Shown here: positions 62,289-64,000 of the stretch, piece by piece
How the letters are laid out: each line of letters begins with the position of its first letter
Numbering within the stretch: position 1 is the first letter of the stretch
Assembly: GCF_014779665.1 (NCBI RefSeq)
Contig: NZ_JACXYY010000001.1
Coordinates: forward strand, 248,001-312,000
Direction of reading: 5' to 3'
DNA from: Nocardioides hwasunensis
GTDB taxonomy: Bacteria > Actinomycetota > Actinomycetes > Propionibacteriales > Nocardioidaceae
DNA length: 64,000 bases
Notes under the pieces: model-generated
The model's database searches: none
What the model was told of the DNA's origin: nothing
Seen by the model: the letters and a program-made list of their open reading frames with translations, nothing else
Program-made: the position numbers and the translations under genes

Positions 62289-63028
62289 CGCTTCCGCCCC
62301 AACCTGTGCCGGGCGGCGTGACCGTACGCCGTGACGCCGGGATCTACGGCTACGAGCGCGCCCTGCGCCGGGCCGGGCTCGACCCGATCGCCGGTGTCGA
62401 CGAGGCGGGACGTGGCGCCTGCGCCGGGCCCCTGGTCGCCGGGGCGGTCGTGTTGCCGTCCGGCAAGGCCGGCATCGTCCCGGGGCTGGCCGACAGCAAG
62501 CTGCTCACGGAGGCCGCGCGCGAGCGCGTCTACGCCCAGGTCGTGCGGCGGGCACTCGCGTGGTCGGTCGTCGTGGTCGACAACGAGGAGTGCGACCGGC
62601 TCGGCATGCACGTCGCCAACGTCGAGGCGCTGCGCCGCGCGGTCGCGCGGCTCGGGACCCGGCCGTCCTACGTCCTCACCGACGGCTTCCCCGTCGACGG
62701 GCTCGGCGTGCCCGGGCTCGCGGTGTGGAAGGGCGACCGGGTCGCCGCCTGCATCGCCGCGGCCTCCGTCATCGCCAAGGTGACGCGCGACCGGCTGATG
62801 GTCGGCCTCCACGAGGAGTGGCCGGCGTACGACTTCCGGACCCACAAGGGCTACATCACCGACGTCCACGAGGCGGCCCTGGCCGAGCACGGCCCCTCGC
62901 CCGTGCACCGGATGCGGTTCGTCAACGTGCGCCGCGCGGCGGGCCTCGAGCCCGTCGAGGACCGGGCCACTAGTGTCGGCACCGAGCAGACCGGCACCGG
63001 ACTCGACAGCATGGAGGAGGACGCATGA
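62285..63028 (+). CDS. rnhB: Ribonuclease HII
   Basis: The 247-residue enzyme cleaves RNA in RNA-DNA hybrids and at single ribonucleotides. The catalytic motif is GVDEAGRGACAGPL (Asp39, Glu40), with LTDGFPV and KVTRDRLM later. It starts at GTG 62285 overlapping lepB. The C-terminus ends in an acidic tail. It overlaps the DUF2469 gene (ATGA). Confidence 0.96.
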   Translation: MTLPPQPVPGGVTVRRDAGIYGYERALRRAGLDPIAGVDEAGRGACAGPLVAGAVVLPSGKAGIVPGLADSKLLTEAARERVYAQVVRRALAWSVVVVDNEECDRLGMHVANVEALRRAVARLGTRPSYVLTDGFPVDGLGVPGLAVWKGDRVAACIAAASVIAKVTRDRLMVGLHEEWPAYDFRTHKGYITDVHEAALAEHGPSPVHRMRFVNVRRAAGLEPVEDRATSVGTEQTGTGLDSMEEDA

Positions 63029-63333
63029 GCGCCGAGGATCTCGAGAAGTACGAGACCGAGATGGAGCTCACGCTCTACCGCGAGTACCGCGACGTGGTCG
63101 GCATCTTCAAGTACGTCGTGGAGACCGACCGCCGCTTCTACCTCTGCAACCAGGTCGACGTGAAGGCCCGCTCCGAGAGCGGCGACGTCTTCTTCGAGGT
63201 GTCGATGACCGACGCGTGGGTGTGGGACATGTACCGCCCCGCCCGGTTCGCCAAGAACGTGAAGGTGCTGACCTTTAAGGACGTGAACGTCGAGGAGCTC
63301 GCGTCGGCGGAGATCGATCCGCTCAAGGACTGA
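63025..63333 (+). CDS. DUF2469 family protein
   Basis: The 102-residue protein is highly conserved in actinobacteria and located between rnhB and yraN there. It starts MSAEDLEKYETEMELTLYREYRDVV and contains WVWDMYRPARFAKNVKVLTFKDVNVEEL. The function is unknown. The ATG overlaps the rnhB stop. Confidence 0.94.
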   Translation: MSAEDLEKYETEMELTLYREYRDVVGIFKYVVETDRRFYLCNQVDVKARSESGDVFFEVSMTDAWVWDMYRPARFAKNVKVLTFKDVNVEELASAEIDPLKD

Positions 63334-63467
63334 TCCCGGGCCACGAACCGTCCACAGGCCGCCCTTTGCGCTGCCTGTCCACAGCCCGTACGCCGACCTC
63401 GCCGGCGTCGTCGGTGCGCCGCGATGTGCTGGTGCCTTCCCGATCCAGCACCCGGAAGGCGACCACG

Positions 63468-63869
63468 ATGGCTCGACCGGCACCCGCCCACCCCTTCGTC
63501 CCCGACCCCGCGGCGGCGCGCAAGCGCCTGCTCGGTGAGCGCGGTGAGACGATCGCCGCGCGCCACCTGGTGGGTCGCGGCATGGTCGTGCTCGACCGCA
63601 ACTGGCGCTGTGACGCCGGCGAGATCGACCTCGTCCTCCGCGACGGGCGGGTGCTGGTCATCTGCGAGGTCAAGACCCGCTCCTCGACCGACTACGGCGC
63701 ACCGCTGGAGGCGGTCGACCGGCGCAAGGCCGATCGGCTGCGACGACTGGGGGCCCGGTGGCTGCGCGCGCACGACCACCACGTCGACGACGTCCGCATC
63801 GACCTGGTCGGTGTGCTGGCCCCACCCGGACGGCCGGTCGAGGTCGAGCACGTCGAGGGGATCGGCTGA
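63468..63869 (+). CDS. YraN / UPF0102 nuclease-fold protein
   Basis: The 133-residue UPF0102 protein has the endonuclease-like motif RNWRCDAGEIDLVLRDGRVLVICEVKTRSS (E and D-x-E-K type residues). The cellular role is unknown. The ATG at 63468 fits the GGAAGGCG upstream; earlier sequence in frame is not family-like. Its stop overlaps the comM start by one base. Confidence 0.92.
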   Translation: MARPAPAHPFVPDPAAARKRLLGERGETIAARHLVGRGMVVLDRNWRCDAGEIDLVLRDGRVLVICEVKTRSSTDYGAPLEAVDRRKADRLRRLGARWLRAHDHHVDDVRIDLVGVLAPPGRPVEVEHVEGIG

Positions 63870-64000
63870 TGGCCTTCGCCACCGCCCGGTCGCTCGCGCT
63901 CAAGGGCGCTGACGGGCACGTGATCGACGTGCAGGTCGACGTGTCACCCGGCCTGCCCACCACCACGATCATCGGACGGGTCGACAAAGGACTCTCCGAG
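63869..64000 (+). CDS. ComM/YifB Mg-chelatase-like ATPase, 5' part only
   Basis: The first 44 residues match the YifB/ComM N-terminus (MAFATARSLALKGADGHVIDVQVDVSPGLPTTTIIG). These AAA+ proteins drive branch migration in natural transformation or related recombination. The gene runs past the window. The usual order yraN-comM-dprA supports the call; the GLPD motif is replaced by GRVDKGLSE here. Confidence 0.9.
   Translation, partial: MAFATARSLALKGADGHVIDVQVDVSPGLPTTTIIGRVDKGLSE

Noticed and set aside
63348..63383. CCGTCCACA and CTGTCCACA, similar to actinobacterial DnaA boxes (TTGTCCACA)
   Set aside because: Each has at least one mismatch, only two copies occur, and dnaA, dnaN and an AT-rich region are absent. 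Not an origin.

Overview
This is about 64 kb of high-GC actinobacterial chromosome, most likely from the Nocardioidaceae (a Nocardioides-like organism). That placement is an inference. It rests on very strong G/C at third codon positions, frequent GTG and TTG starts, 4-base stop/start overlaps, a lysine-rich tailed HU protein, an IclR (NdgR-type) regulator next to leuCD, a cofC gene for coenzyme F420, and the gene order rpmF-rnc-mutM-smc-ftsY-amtB-glnK-glnD-ffh-rpsP-rimM-trmD-rplS-lepB-rnhB. I found no rRNA, tRNA, CRISPR array, IS element, prophage or plasmid gene.

Region 1 (1-8.6 kb, accessory): the 3' end of a sugar isomerase/epimerase, a secreted CopC protein, and an APC permease whose N-terminus looks short. 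Next comes a compact tctC-tctB-tctA-uspA transporter operon on the minus strand, with a divergent CitA/DcuS-type two-component system that probably controls it.

Region 2 (8.7-14.1 kb): an alkylation-repair pair (an Ada/AlkA fusion protein followed by Ogt), a divergent TetR/SDR pair sharing a 25-bp palindromic operator, a small membrane protein and a mycothiol-dependent-enzyme-like protein.

Region 3 (13.4-24.2 kb): an IclR regulator diverging from leuCD, hupB, cofC, plsC-gpsA, a trans-sulfuration PLP enzyme, ddl, a DUF3515 lipoprotein, a stand-alone Lrp ligand-binding domain, thiL and rpmB. Several operon ends here carry long perfect hairpins.

Region 4 (24.5-43.3 kb): fakA-like DAK2 protein, recG, rsmD, coaD, DUF177, rpmF, rnc, mutM, an insert of MFS exporter, glycolate-oxidase-like FAD enzyme, DinB and aminotransferase genes, then smc, a thioesterase, a zinc-ribbon methyltransferase and ftsY.

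Region 5 (43.3-47.3 kb): two overlapping surface-glycan genes (a 993-residue multidomain glycosyltransferase and an RgpF-type protein) lie on the minus strand between ftsY and amtB.

Region 6 (47.4-64 kb): the nitrogen-control operon amtB-glnK-glnD, then ffh with a small NYN/PIN protein. An accessory insert follows (ROK repressor, amidohydrolase, lipoprotein, VanW protein, GNAT). The window ends with rpsP-khpA-rimM-trmD-rplS-lepB-rnhB-DUF2469-yraN and the start of comM. trmD is fused to a GNAT acetyltransferase.

I saw no clear undescribed multigene system. The most unusual features are the trmD-GNAT fusion, a family of long intergenic inverted repeats, two terminators with an identical core, a glycosyltransferase whose expected DXD site is replaced, a shared motif upstream of rpsP and rplS, and a CTG start for rnc that overlaps the rpmF stop.
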